This document shows positions 43,151-51,879 of a DNA stretch of 64,000 nucleotides, in pieces; position 1 is the first letter of the stretch, and every line of letters starts with the position of its first letter. The notes under the pieces are model-generated. The model was given only the letters and a program-made list of their open reading frames with translations. It was not told where the DNA came from and ran no database searches. The DNA is from Candidatus Neomicrothrix sp. UBA2974 (lineage in GTDB: Bacteria > Actinomycetota > Acidimicrobiia > Acidimicrobiales > MedAcidi-G1): NCBI GenBank assembly GCA_002348705.1, contig DEAU01000022.1:94910-158909 (forward strand). The letters run 5' to 3'. A program made the translations under genes and the position numbers.

Positions 43151-43718
43151 CGGCGAGAACGGCCTCCACAGCGTCTGCCGCCTTGACCACTTTGGCGCCT
43201 AGTTCCAGCGCTTCAGCCTTCGGCGGGCGCCTCAGCACGTAGTCAGCACCCTTCTGTCTTTCGGGTGGCTTCCCCACTCCAATTCGGACCCGCAGAAAGT
43301 CCTTGGTCTTCAGGTGAGTGGCGATTGACCGCAAACCGTTGTGGCCGGCTAATCCACCACCTTCTTTGATGCGTAGTCCACCGACCGGGAGGTCCAACTC
43401 GTCGTGGACGACGACTAGGTGTGTCAGGTCATCAATTCCGTGGCGGCGAACGAGACGGTGTACCGACTGTCCGGACTCGTTCATATACGTCTGCGGGAAT
43501 GCGAGAGCGACGCGTAATCCACCGATACGGACCTCACAAGAAAGGGCCAATTCCTTCGACTTCCGCAGTTGTCCATGGTGGCGATCGGCAAGCACCGCGA
43601 TCACCTCGGCACCCACGTTGTGCCGTGTGCCGACGTGCTCTCCGCCCGGGTTGCCTAGACCGACGACCAGGAGGGCCGCCGGTTCACCAATCCGCTCAGT
43701 TCGGGACCGCCGAAGCAC
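43107..43718 (-). CDS. pth: Peptidyl-tRNA hydrolase
   Basis: 203 residues. The Pth signature is VVGLGNPGGEHVGTRHNVGAEVI, with catalytic His in TRHN, then LAFPQTYMNESGQSV and VVHDELDLPVGGLRIKEGGGLAGHNGLRSIATHL, quoted in part. It recycles peptidyl-tRNAs that drop off ribosomes. It follows rplY by 18 bp and overlaps mfd, so rplY-pth-mfd are one unit. The C-terminal 20 residues (VEAVLADGVEAAMARFNTRS) are typical. Confidence 0.96.
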   Translation of the reverse strand: MLRRSRTERIGEPAALLVVGLGNPGGEHVGTRHNVGAEVIAVLADRHHGQLRKSKELALSCEVRIGGLRVALAFPQTYMNESGQSVHRLVRRHGIDDLTHLVVVHDELDLPVGGLRIKEGGGLAGHNGLRSIATHLKTKDFLRVRIGVGKPPERQKGADYVLRRPPKAEALELGAKVVKAADAVEAVLADGVEAAMARFNTRS

Positions 43719-43736
43719 AGCGCCCGAGCCAGACCG

Positions 43737-44432
43737 CTACTCGTCGCCGGCCTCGCCGACGTCACCGTCGTCGCCAGCCGAGTCCGCGGTGGCCTCTTCG
43801 CCGTCCTCGCCCTCCTCAGCACCCGCCAACGCCTCCGCCTCAGCAGCCTCCTCAGCAGCCATGGCCTCAAGCGTTGAACGGGTGATCATGCCTACGGCCA
43901 CCGTCTCTTCGAGATCAACATCGGTCGTAACGCCCGACGGTAGGGCAATATCAGCCACCCTGAGCGAGTCGCCGATGGTCAGGCCAGAAATGTCAACCTC
44001 AAGTTCGTTCGGGATGCTGTCGGGAGCCGAGTTGACGGTCAAGGTGAAGAGGTTCTGGTCGACCATGCCGTCGGCGTCGGTGACCTCCTTGGCCTCGCCA
44101 ACCATGACAATGGGGACGTCGACAGTGACATCCTGCTTGGGATCAATTCTCAGGAAGTCCACGTGGGTGACGTCGCGACGAACTGGGTGACGCTGGATGT
44201 CCTTGACAATCGACATCTGGCGGTCACCCCCAAGATCGAGGTGGATAACGGCGTTCACACCAGCATCGGTGGTAAGGGCCTGACGCAAGTCAGGCCACGC
44301 GACGTCGATGCTGACGGGGTCCTGACTAAGCCCGTAGACGACGGCAGGAACACGGCCCTCGCGGCGCAGTCGACGGCTGGAACGGGTGCCGGTGATACGT
44401 GAGGTGTCGGCGGTGAGGACAATCTCGCTCAT
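43737..44432 (-). CDS. rplY: Ribosomal protein bL25 (Ctc/TL5 long form)
   Basis: 231 residues. The N-terminal L25 domain has SSRRLRREGRVPAVVYG and HVDFLRIDPKQDVTVDVPIV; the C-terminal beta domain is the Ctc/TL5 extension with PNELEVDISGLTIGDSLRVADI. The tail (from about 190) is a highly acidic Glu/Ala/Gly-rich segment, common in actinobacterial Ctc. It binds 5S rRNA in the large subunit. A hairpin (44477-44493) lies 45 bp upstream. Confidence 0.96.
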   Translation of the reverse strand: MSEIVLTADTSRITGTRSSRRLRREGRVPAVVYGLSQDPVSIDVAWPDLRQALTTDAGVNAVIHLDLGGDRQMSIVKDIQRHPVRRDVTHVDFLRIDPKQDVTVDVPIVMVGEAKEVTDADGMVDQNLFTLTVNSAPDSIPNELEVDISGLTIGDSLRVADIALPSGVTTDVDLEETVAVGMITRSTLEAMAAEEAAEAEALAGAEEGEDGEEATADSAGDDGDVGEAGDE

Positions 44433-44476
44433 GGAAGAGGCTTTCTTGGCGACCTGCTAAAAGGCCCACAGGTGGA

Positions 44477-44493
44477 CCACCCAGTAAGGGTGG
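44477..44493 (-). promoter_or_regulatory. Stem-loop in the rplY leader
   Basis: On the minus strand CCACCC and GGGTGG form a perfect 6-bp stem around a 5-nt loop (TTACT), about 45 bp before the rplY ATG. It may be part of a leader controlling bL25 or a transcript-stability hairpin. No U-run follows, so a factor-independent terminator is unlikely. The rest of the 186-bp gap between prs and rplY shows nothing I can assign. Confidence 0.35.
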
Positions 44494-44618
44494 ATTCGTG
44501 GGGACCGAGAGACAAGCCTACCGGGGCGCTAGTCAGGCCGGTCGGCTGGCTTGAGTTGATTTAAGACAGACGATTAGGCCCAGACAGAAGACCAATTCAA
44601 GTGGCCAGAGCCTGCGAG

Positions 44619-45599
44619 TCAGGACAAGTTGTTGCCGCCGAAGATCTCGCTAACCGAAGCGTCTTCAAAGACTGCATCGATAGCTCTGGCTATGAGCGGC
44701 GCGACAGATAGGACTTTGACGAGGTCAGGGTCAGTGCCGTCAGGTAACGGCAAGGTGTCAGTCACTACGACCTTTTCGATGGGCGACTCGGCAATTCTCT
44801 CTAGGGCCGGATCGGAGAACAGGCCATGGGTGGTGGCAGCAATTACTCTGATAGCACCCCGTTCTGCCAGTTGTTCGGCCGCAGCACAGATAGTGCCTGC
44901 GGTGTCAATCATGTCATCGACCAGCACACAGACCTTGCCTTCGACATCGCCGACAACCTCCTTGGCCTCAACGGTGTTGAAGGCGGAGTGGCTCCGGCGC
45001 TTGTGAACTATGGCCAAGTCGGCGCCCAGTTGCATGGCGTACCGTTCTGCCACCTTGACCCGACCAGCGTCGGGAGAGACGATGGCTAGGTCGCCCTCGA
45101 GCGACTTGAGATGATCTACTAGAACGGGCATGGCTGTCAGGTGGTCGACGGGGCCATCAAAGAACCCCTGAATCTGACCAGAGTGAAGATCGACGCCTAC
45201 CAAGCGACTGGCCCCGGCCTCCTTGAATAGATTGGCTAACAACTTGGCGGTTATTGGTTCTCGGCCTGACGATTTCCGGTCCTGGCGTGCATAGCCGTAG
45301 TGCGGGCAGACAACGGTAATTCGCTTAGCGGAGGCCCGCCGAGCCGCGTCGACCATAATAAGTTGTTCCATCAGGTTGTCGTTGATTGAAACGCCCGGAC
45401 TATGACAGTGGGTCTGGATTATGAATACATCGCAACCGCGAATGGATTCCGAGAACCGGCAATGAACCTCGCCATTGGCGAACTCGGCGAGATTGGGTTC
45501 GCCCAGCGGCTCCCCCAGTTCTGCAGCAATGGCCTCGGCCAACGGTCGGCTAACCCGCCCTGAGACCAAGTACAGCTTCTTGTGGGTGACCAGTTCCAT
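44619..45599 (-). CDS. prs: Ribose-phosphate pyrophosphokinase (PRPP synthetase)
   Basis: 326 residues from ATG 45599. Signatures are RVSRPLAEAIAAELGEPLG, HGYARQDRK-like PHYGYARQDRKSSGREPI, DLHSGQIQGFFDGPVDHL, VSPDAGRVKVAERYA, flexible loop HKRRSHS and the PRPP loop VLVDDMIDTAGTICAAA. It makes PRPP from ribose-5-phosphate and ATP for nucleotide, His and Trp synthesis. It is next upstream of rplY on the same strand, separated by 186 bp. The glmU gene often beside it in actinobacteria is not here. Confidence 0.97.
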   Translation of the reverse strand: MELVTHKKLYLVSGRVSRPLAEAIAAELGEPLGEPNLAEFANGEVHCRFSESIRGCDVFIIQTHCHSPGVSINDNLMEQLIMVDAARRASAKRITVVCPHYGYARQDRKSSGREPITAKLLANLFKEAGASRLVGVDLHSGQIQGFFDGPVDHLTAMPVLVDHLKSLEGDLAIVSPDAGRVKVAERYAMQLGADLAIVHKRRSHSAFNTVEAKEVVGDVEGKVCVLVDDMIDTAGTICAAAEQLAERGAIRVIAATTHGLFSDPALERIAESPIEKVVVTDTLPLPDGTDPDLVKVLSVAPLIARAIDAVFEDASVSEIFGGNNLS

Positions 45600-45863
45600 G
45601 AGTTGTGTCGGGCTCCGGTCTCGGCCTCGGAAGGCAGTTTTACATTGGGTGAGTCTTCATCCGATCATACGGTGCAACTAGGCGCGCGGATCAGCCGATT
45701 GATTATCAGACGCGCGTTCTTACGAATCCGGGTGGTCGCTGACCTATGGCAAGGTCCATCGGAAGCATGGCGGGACCGACTTCGCTCTCATCCATTGGGG
45801 TGACAACGAGCACCAAGACCGCCATCCACCGGTCCATAGCTGGGTTCCGCCGTCCTCGTTTGA

Positions 45864-46076
45864 CAGAACAGGCCCTATTGTCGGCATATCGTTTCTTCCA
45901 CGAATGCGGACCAACGTCGGGCCTCCAGTCGAGACCTCCGCCCCAACTTTCCGGACATCGGACAGAAGGCCGCCCAGGTCCGAACCGAGCTCCTCGCTCG
46001 GCGAGCCCAGGACGTCCGGTGGGATGAGGGACGTACGTTCGGCCTGGTCTTTGACGGTGGCGAGGAGGTACGGGCG
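45864..46076 (+). other. In-frame coding extension upstream of the decarboxylase, lacking a start codon
   Basis: The decarboxylase frame remains open from base 45864 and encodes family-like sequence (PNFPDIGQKAAQVRTELL, then VRWDEGRTFGLVFDGGEEV). None of its codons before GTG 46077 is ATG, GTG or TTG. The conserved family N-terminus is therefore split from any usual start; either an ancestral start was lost, an indel joins it to another frame, or an unusual start is used. The remaining bases 45600-45863 are the gap to prs, in which I see no gene. Confidence 0.55.
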
Positions 46077-47216
46077 GTGGCCGACGAGGCAGCCCGCATG
46101 TTTCTCCATGAGAACGCCCTGAACACGAAGGCCTTCCCTTCCCTAGCCGGAATCCAGTCCGACCTGTGCGCCTGGACTGCCGACCTGCTCCATGGTCCGG
46201 AAGACGCGGCGGGCTTCGTTACCAGTGGCGGAACCGAGAGCATTCTCTGTGCCGTCGAGGCGGCCCGGGAACGGGCCCGGTCCGAACGGGACCTTCACGA
46301 TCCTGAGCTAGTCCTCGCTGAGAGCGCTCACGCTGCTTTTCACAAGGCTGCCCACCTTCTCGGTCTTCGCACACGATTGGTGCCCCTGATGGACGACCGC
46401 ACCCCCGACCTCGATGCAATGACTGACGCGGTGACCGACCGAACAGCCTTGGTGGTGGCCTCAGCTCCCCAGTACCCGCAGGGAGTGGTCGACCCGGTCG
46501 CCGAGATCGCCGCTATGGCTGACCGGGTGGGTGCCTCCTGCCACGTAGACGCTTGTATGGGCGGCTTCGTCCTGCCTTTCGCTGTCCTCGAGGACCCGGA
46601 AGCTTGGTATGCGCCCCCCTGGGATCTCGGGGTCGACGGAGTCACAAGCATCTCAGCTGACATCCACAAGCTGGGATATGCACCAAAAGGAGTCTCAGTC
46701 CTTCTCCACCGATCGCGTCAGCTGCGTCGACACCAGATATTCGAATTCGACGGTTGGCTGGGCGGCCGATACGTTACGCCGAACCTTCAAGGCACCCGTT
46801 CAGGCCTACCTATGGCCGCCGCCTGGGCCGTAGTCCGCTACCTGGGTGCGGAGGGATACCGGCGTCTGGTTCGCGCAACTCTGGAGGCGGCCGACCGGAT
46901 CCGAACCGGCATAAGAGCTATCGATGGGTTGGAAGTCCCCGGCGATCCCCGACACCACCTGTTGTCGATCACCGCCACCTCGGTATCGGGTAATGATCAA
47001 CCAGTGCTGGACATGTACGCCATCGACGACGCTTTAGCTGCTCGCGGTTGGCACCACGACCGACAGGGACCTCCTGATGGCCTGCACCTGACGGTCAGTA
47101 ACGGCAACGTACCTGTGGTCGAGCAGTGGCTAGATGACCTCGCTGAGGTGGTCGGAGAAGTGCGCTCAGGGGGTGTTACTTCATCTGGTAGCGGCGCCTA
47201 CGCCACCCTTGAATGA
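46077..47216 (+). CDS. PLP-dependent decarboxylase (group II, tyrosine decarboxylase/sphingosine-phosphate lyase-like)
   Basis: 379 residues from GTG 46077, but the true coding region probably begins further upstream (see the preceding feature). Motifs are MFLHENALNTKAFPSLAGIQSDL, GFVTSGGTESILCAVEAARE, the cofactor-stacking HAAFHKAAHLLG, Asp in CHVDACMGGFVLPF, the Schiff-base lysine in SADIHKLGYAPKG, and NLQGTRSGLPMAAAWAV. These match group II decarboxylases and the sphingosine-1-phosphate lyase-like clade. An amino acid or amino alcohol phosphate could be the substrate; sequence does not fix it. It is convergent with the PhyH gene (37 bp). Confidence 0.85.
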   Translation: MADEAARMFLHENALNTKAFPSLAGIQSDLCAWTADLLHGPEDAAGFVTSGGTESILCAVEAARERARSERDLHDPELVLAESAHAAFHKAAHLLGLRTRLVPLMDDRTPDLDAMTDAVTDRTALVVASAPQYPQGVVDPVAEIAAMADRVGASCHVDACMGGFVLPFAVLEDPEAWYAPPWDLGVDGVTSISADIHKLGYAPKGVSVLLHRSRQLRRHQIFEFDGWLGGRYVTPNLQGTRSGLPMAAAWAVVRYLGAEGYRRLVRATLEAADRIRTGIRAIDGLEVPGDPRHHLLSITATSVSGNDQPVLDMYAIDDALAARGWHHDRQGPPDGLHLTVSNGNVPVVEQWLDDLAEVVGEVRSGGVTSSGSGAYATLE

Positions 47217-47253
47217 CTGCCAAACAAACGCTTTTAAAGAAACGTCTCTGTCT

Positions 47254-48096
47254 TCAGCGGAAGAGGTCGGCGGCGTCCTCAAAATCGACAAGCCAGGTCC
47301 TGCCTCCACCTTCAGAGTGATATGACGACCACCCCAGAAGTTGGCGGGCACGCTCAGGCAATTCGGCGGCACGCTGTCGGTCGACGTGCAACGGACTGGC
47401 CTCTTCAGGTCGCAACCACCCGGCCACATAGCTCACGTGCATGCCGTATCGCTGAAGAGTGGTGATGTTGGCGCCGGCTCCATGAGCGACCTTGCCGGAG
47501 TAGATCATCCCGGCGCCAGCAGGCATCTCGGCATATGCCACCTTTTGGTCAGTTAGGTCGAAACCGCGCATGATGCCCGGTAAGAGCATCTGCGTGCCCG
47601 GGACAACCACCGTCGCCCCGTTCTCCTTCGTGAAATCGGAAAGGGCAAACATGCAACTCACAGTGATTTCACCTTCGGCGTTGATGGCCTCCGGCCAGTT
47701 GTTCTCGTCCCGATGCAGATACTGGGCGTTCTCGCCGGGTCCAACGGCCATAACCTGACCTGTGTTCAGCCAGTAGGAGGTGCAGGCACCAAGCAACTCG
47801 GCGTCAGCCACCTCAAGCAACAACGGGTGCAAGAGGGCATGATCGACAAACGCCCGACTTCGCGCCGCCAGGCCGCAGAAGCGGACGGTCTGACTGCCAT
47901 GAAAGACCTGCCACGTCTCGAGGCCACTCTTGGAGCCGGGTGCAGTCGCTTCCATGGTGGGCGCAAGGTCGTCGATGATCGCTTCCCGTGCCTCGTTGGT
48001 GAGCATGTCAAGAACGATCACAGCGCCATCACGGTGCAGGTGCTCCAACACGACGCCGACTGACTCAGTCCGGTCAACAGTGGTCAGGTTGGCCAT
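47254..48096 (-). CDS. Phytanoyl-CoA dioxygenase (PhyH) family protein
   Basis: 280 residues from ATG 48096. Fe(II)/2-oxoglutarate dioxygenase signs are the metal pair in YLHRDENNWPE (HxD), the distal His in KVAHGAGANIT and the 2-oxoglutarate Arg in LQRYGMHVSY. The PhyH domain hydroxylates or oxidises carboxylates such as phytanoyl-CoA and ectoine, as well as other metabolites. The substrate is unknown. It lies alone between the convergent decarboxylase and the SDR gene (187 bp upstream). The gap holds a TATAAC-like box on the minus strand (near 48213-48218), which is only suggestive. Confidence 0.87.
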   Translation of the reverse strand: MANLTTVDRTESVGVVLEHLHRDGAVIVLDMLTNEAREAIIDDLAPTMEATAPGSKSGLETWQVFHGSQTVRFCGLAARSRAFVDHALLHPLLLEVADAELLGACTSYWLNTGQVMAVGPGENAQYLHRDENNWPEAINAEGEITVSCMFALSDFTKENGATVVVPGTQMLLPGIMRGFDLTDQKVAYAEMPAGAGMIYSGKVAHGAGANITTLQRYGMHVSYVAGWLRPEEASPLHVDRQRAAELPERARQLLGWSSYHSEGGGRTWLVDFEDAADLFR

Positions 48097-48283
48097 GGTC
48101 AGCAGCCTCGCCGCCGCGTTCACCCCGACGCAAGTGCGGCAGATGTCCACCCGGGAAACGGCGATCATGCGAAAGCACGTCCTGTTAGATCGCGTTGATT
48201 TCCTCAGGAATGGTTATACACCACAATGCCCGCGATTGGCCGGTTGACAGACGTGGACCCGGTTCCCGGCCTCCCGTGCCCGA

Positions 48284-49030
48284 TCATCCGCCTATAGGGC
48301 TCTGGGCGGTAAGACCTCCATCAACAGTGAACATGCTGCCAGAGACAAAAGCTGCGTCGTCCGACACCAGCCAGGCCACCATGCCTGCCACATCGTCAGG
48401 GCTACCTAGGCGTCCCACCGGATGACGGGCCACCGATTCAGCCCTCCGGGCCTCTGGGTCGTCGGCCTGCTGAAAGGCCGCATCCGCCATCTGAGTAGTG
48501 ATCCAGCCGGGACACACCGCGTTGCATCGCACCCCGTCTCGGCCGTGATCGACAGCGATGGCCCGTGTCAGGGCGTGGACCGCTCCCTTCGAAGCGTTAT
48601 AGATGGCAAACCCGTGGTCAGCGGTTTCGCCCGCCACTGAGCCGACGTTCACAATGGCCCCGCCGCCATGCTTACGCATATGGCGCACCGCTGACCGACA
48701 GCACAGGAACACGCCCCTAACGTTGACGTCCATCACGCAGTCGTAGTCGGATTCGCTCGTCTCGGCGATCGTTCCTTCAACCTGCACACCAGCGTTGGCG
48801 ACCAACGCGTCAAGGCCGCCATTGAGATCCATTGCAGAGGCCATCAGGGCGTCAACTGCTAACGAATCGGTCACATCGGTGGGCACCCAAGTGACTCCAC
48901 CGACCGAAGGTTCGCTTCGGCAGCCCGCAACCACCAGAGCGCCTTCCGCCAACAGTCGATTGGATATGGCCGCACCGATCCCTCTACTTGCCCCGGTGAC
49001 CACGATCGATTTTCCGTCCAACGTTCCCAT
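48284..49030 (-). CDS. Short-chain dehydrogenase/reductase
   Basis: 248 residues from ATG 49030; upstream open frame is discarded. Classic SDR: cofactor motif VTGASRGIGAAISNRLL, DVTD after beta3 (NAD-type), NAG in LVANAGVQVEG, catalytic Ser in NVGSVAGET and YNASKGAVHALTRA, then CPGWITTQ and a FVSGSMFTVDGGLT end. It resembles 3-oxoacyl-ACP reductase-type or sugar/alcohol dehydrogenases. The substrate is unknown. It is upstream of phyH and downstream of the glutamine-synthetase operon on the same strand, 116 bp from it. Confidence 0.9.
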   Translation of the reverse strand: MGTLDGKSIVVTGASRGIGAAISNRLLAEGALVVAGCRSEPSVGGVTWVPTDVTDSLAVDALMASAMDLNGGLDALVANAGVQVEGTIAETSESDYDCVMDVNVRGVFLCCRSAVRHMRKHGGGAIVNVGSVAGETADHGFAIYNASKGAVHALTRAIAVDHGRDGVRCNAVCPGWITTQMADAAFQQADDPEARRAESVARHPVGRLGSPDDVAGMVAWLVSDDAAFVSGSMFTVDGGLTAQSPIGG

Positions 49031-49146
49031 GACTGCGGCCTCCGACCTTTGTGGTGGCACCAACTCGCCGAATGTAGTCCTACCTCGATCGCACTCTGAG
49101 CTAGGCAAAGCTGCGCACTGAGATCCTCTGGGTTTTGGTTCCGCGG

Positions 49147-50502
49147 CTACATCAGTGACAGATATGCATCTACCTCGGCCGGGCTGACTCGGTCCGTAAT
49201 CGAGCGGAACTCAGCCCGTTTGACATCAGCGAAGTAGTCGACGTAGTCACCGTCTCGACCCGAGCCAAACCCATCTCGAAGGACGTCGTCGGCTACTAGG
49301 CCATCACAGGCGTGCAACAGCGTTGGCGGCAAGGCCTCAATCCCCCGAGAGCGGATCTCGGCGAGGGGCAGCGTGTAGAGGTTGTCGACATTTGGGTCAC
49401 CCGGGTCGGAGGCACAGGCGACTCCGTCGAGGCCCGCCGACAGCAGAGCGGTGAACGCCAGATACGGGTTGGCAGAACCGTCGGGAATCCGACACTCAAT
49501 TCGCCCACCCTCCGGGACCCTGATCATCTGGGTCCGGTTGTTGCCACCGTAAGCAGCGTAGGCCGGTGCCCAAGTTGCCCCTGAGTCTGGCGGGCCGACC
49601 CCGATGCGCTTGAATGAGTTAACGGTCGGGCAGACGACGGCTGTGAGCCCCTTGGCATGGTCAAGGATCCCGGCGATGAACTGGTAGGCCAGACCACTGA
49701 GACCGAGACCACGCGGGTCACTGTCATCGTGAAACAGCGGCTCGTCGGCATCTGCCGACCACAAGCTGAGGTGAGTGTGGAGCCCGTTACCGGTCTTGTC
49801 GGCAAATGGCTTCGGCATGAACGTGGCGTAGAGGTCCCGCTCTCGCGCGAGAGTGTGCAGCATCAGACGCAGGATGATGAGCCGATCCGAGGTGGTCATT
49901 GCATCGGCGTAACCGAAGTTTTGCTCGAACTGGCCGTTTGCATCCTCGTGGTCATTTGCGTAGTTGCCCCACCCCATGGCATCCATATGCCGCGAAACAG
50001 TAGTGAGATGGTCAAGGGCGGTGGTCAGGCCCCGGGCGTCGTAACAGGGCAGCGCTGAAGTATCCCGCTCGTCGGCGGGACGAAGGGAACCATCGGGCTC
50101 ACGAGCCAGCAGGGAGTACTCGACCTCAACTCCGGACTTCAGCACCAGATTTTTCTCTGCGGCTCTGGCCAATGCCCGCTTGAGGATGATCCTCGGGGCG
50201 TAAGGCCATTCCTCGCCATCAACCGTGGGGTCGCACTGCATAGCTGCCACGTTGGGCTGCCACGGGAGGCGCACGTACGAGGCAGGGTCAGGCAGAGCGA
50301 GGATATCCGGGTCGGCCGGGGTCTGGCTGAGCGGACCAGCGGCAAAGCCAGCAAAACCTGCTCCGACCTCAAAGAGATCGTCGATAGCCGTCACCGGGAC
50401 CAATTTGGCACATGGCTTGCCATGCATCTCCACGAACATGGCATAGATGAACTCCACACCATCTTCAGTGATCCGCTCCTTGACCTCGTCTGGAGTAGAC
50501 AT
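49147..50502 (-). CDS. Glutamine synthetase family protein, GlnT/GmaS-like
   Basis: 451 residues from ATG 50502 with a strong GAGGAG ribosome site. Glutamine synthetase catalytic features are present: GVEVEYSLL and NYANDHEDANGQFEQNFGYADA (metal Glu residues), GLHTHLSLW, NSFKRIG and the end of the active site GGRIECRIPDGSANPYLAF. It matches the type III GlnT branch, which includes gamma-glutamylmethylamide synthetase and is typically found after glxBCD/mgsABC. It makes glutamine or a gamma-glutamylamide from glutamate, ATP and ammonia or an amine. It is the last gene of a four-gene operon. Confidence 0.9.
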   Translation of the reverse strand: MSTPDEVKERITEDGVEFIYAMFVEMHGKPCAKLVPVTAIDDLFEVGAGFAGFAAGPLSQTPADPDILALPDPASYVRLPWQPNVAAMQCDPTVDGEEWPYAPRIILKRALARAAEKNLVLKSGVEVEYSLLAREPDGSLRPADERDTSALPCYDARGLTTALDHLTTVSRHMDAMGWGNYANDHEDANGQFEQNFGYADAMTTSDRLIILRLMLHTLARERDLYATFMPKPFADKTGNGLHTHLSLWSADADEPLFHDDSDPRGLGLSGLAYQFIAGILDHAKGLTAVVCPTVNSFKRIGVGPPDSGATWAPAYAAYGGNNRTQMIRVPEGGRIECRIPDGSANPYLAFTALLSAGLDGVACASDPGDPNVDNLYTLPLAEIRSRGIEALPPTLLHACDGLVADDVLRDGFGSGRDGDYVDYFADVKRAEFRSITDRVSPAEVDAYLSLM

Positions 50503-50556
50503 CTCAAGCTCCTCTCATTGGACTTTGTCCCCGTAAAGCGTCATTACTTAAGTTCG

Positions 50557-51879
50557 TCATCGATCAGTCGTAGACCCAGGAATCCAAGTCGTTCCGGCTA
50601 ACGGCACTCCTGCCATTGCTGCTGCCTCAACGGTAAGGGCTGCCATATCCTGGGGTTCCAAATTGTGGACATGAGACTTACCGCAAGCCCGGGCCAGCGT
50701 TTGAACTTCGAGTGTAAGCACCTTCAAGTAGTTGGCTAGTCGTCGCCCAGCTAGTACAGGATCAAGTCGCGACGCCAGATCCGGATCCTGAGTTGTGATT
50801 CCCGCAGGATCGTTGCCCGCCTGATACTGGTCCCAGAATCCTGCAGCGGAACCGACAGCCCGGTACTCGTCATCAAGGCTGGGGTCGTTGTCACCGATAG
50901 CTACCAAAGCGGCCGTTCCAATCGACACCGCGTCAGCCCCTAGCGCCAGCGCCTTAGCCACGTCGGCTCCAGAACGGATACCTCCGGCCACGACCAACTG
51001 CACACCCCGGTGCACCTCTAGTTCCTTGAGGGCCCTGACGGCTTCAGGGACCGCTGCCAGCGTAGGAATCCCTACGTGTTCGATAAACACGTCTTGCGTG
51101 GCTGCGGTACCACCCTGCATACCGTCGACAACAACCACGTCGGCTCCAGCCTTCACAGCCAAAGCGGTGTCATAGTAGGGACGGGCCGCTCCAACCTTGA
51201 CGTAGATCGGTTTACGCCATCCTGTGATCTCACGGAGTTCCTGAATCTTGATCTCCAAGTCGTCCGGACCGGTCCAATCGGGATGGCGACATGCACTTCT
51301 TTGGTCTATGCCCTCGGGCAACATCCGCATAGAGGCGACTCGGGAACTGATCTTTTGGCCCATCAGCATCCCTCCACCCCCCGGCTTTGCTCCCTGCCCA
51401 ACCACCACTTCAATAGCGTCAGCCCGGCGCAGATCATCGGGATTCATGCCGTACCTCGAGGGCAAATACTGGTACACCAGCTTCGTTGAATGACTCCGTT
51501 CCTCATCGGTCATCCCACCGTCACCGGTGGTGGTGGACGTACCGACGGCAGACGCTCCACGACCCAGAGCCTCTTTAGCGTTGGCCGAGAGGGAGCCGAA
51601 ACTCATACCGGCAATCGTCACCGGGATATCAAGACGAATGGGCTCAATGGCATGCCGGGAACCAAGCACTACGTCGGTTCCACAAGCCTCCCGATAGCCC
51701 TCTAACGGGTAGCGAGACATCGAAGCACCAAGGAAAACCAGATCGTCAAAATTAGGCACCTGACGCTTGGCCCCAAAACCCCTTATGGAGTAGATGCCTG
51801 TGTTGGCCGCCCTTCGGATCTCGGCAAGAACATCGGGACTGAACGTGTACGAGGGTCGAAGATTCCAGTCGCTGCTCAC
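50557..51879 (-). CDS. Glutamate synthase FMN-binding domain protein (MgsC/GlxD-like)
   Basis: 440 residues from GTG 51879 in a GTGA overlap with the preceding gene. It is the stand-alone FMN domain of glutamate synthase: PLSANAKEALGRGAS-like GSLSANAKEALGRGASAVGTSTTTGDGGM, VVVGQGAKPGGGGMLMGQKI, VDGMQGGTAATQD, VVAGGIRSGADVAKALALGADAVSIG, quoted in pieces. A C-terminal ARACGKSHVHNLEPQDMAAL is typical of MgsC-like proteins; the 3Fe-4S cysteine triplet of full GltB is not seen. With the other two subunits it would transfer ammonia or methylamine from glutamine or gamma-glutamylmethylamide. Confidence 0.9.
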   Translation of the reverse strand: MSSDWNLRPSYTFSPDVLAEIRRAANTGIYSIRGFGAKRQVPNFDDLVFLGASMSRYPLEGYREACGTDVVLGSRHAIEPIRLDIPVTIAGMSFGSLSANAKEALGRGASAVGTSTTTGDGGMTDEERSHSTKLVYQYLPSRYGMNPDDLRRADAIEVVVGQGAKPGGGGMLMGQKISSRVASMRMLPEGIDQRSACRHPDWTGPDDLEIKIQELREITGWRKPIYVKVGAARPYYDTALAVKAGADVVVVDGMQGGTAATQDVFIEHVGIPTLAAVPEAVRALKELEVHRGVQLVVAGGIRSGADVAKALALGADAVSIGTAALVAIGDNDPSLDDEYRAVGSAAGFWDQYQAGNDPAGITTQDPDLASRLDPVLAGRRLANYLKVLTLEVQTLARACGKSHVHNLEPQDMAALTVEAAAMAGVPLAGTTWIPGSTTDR

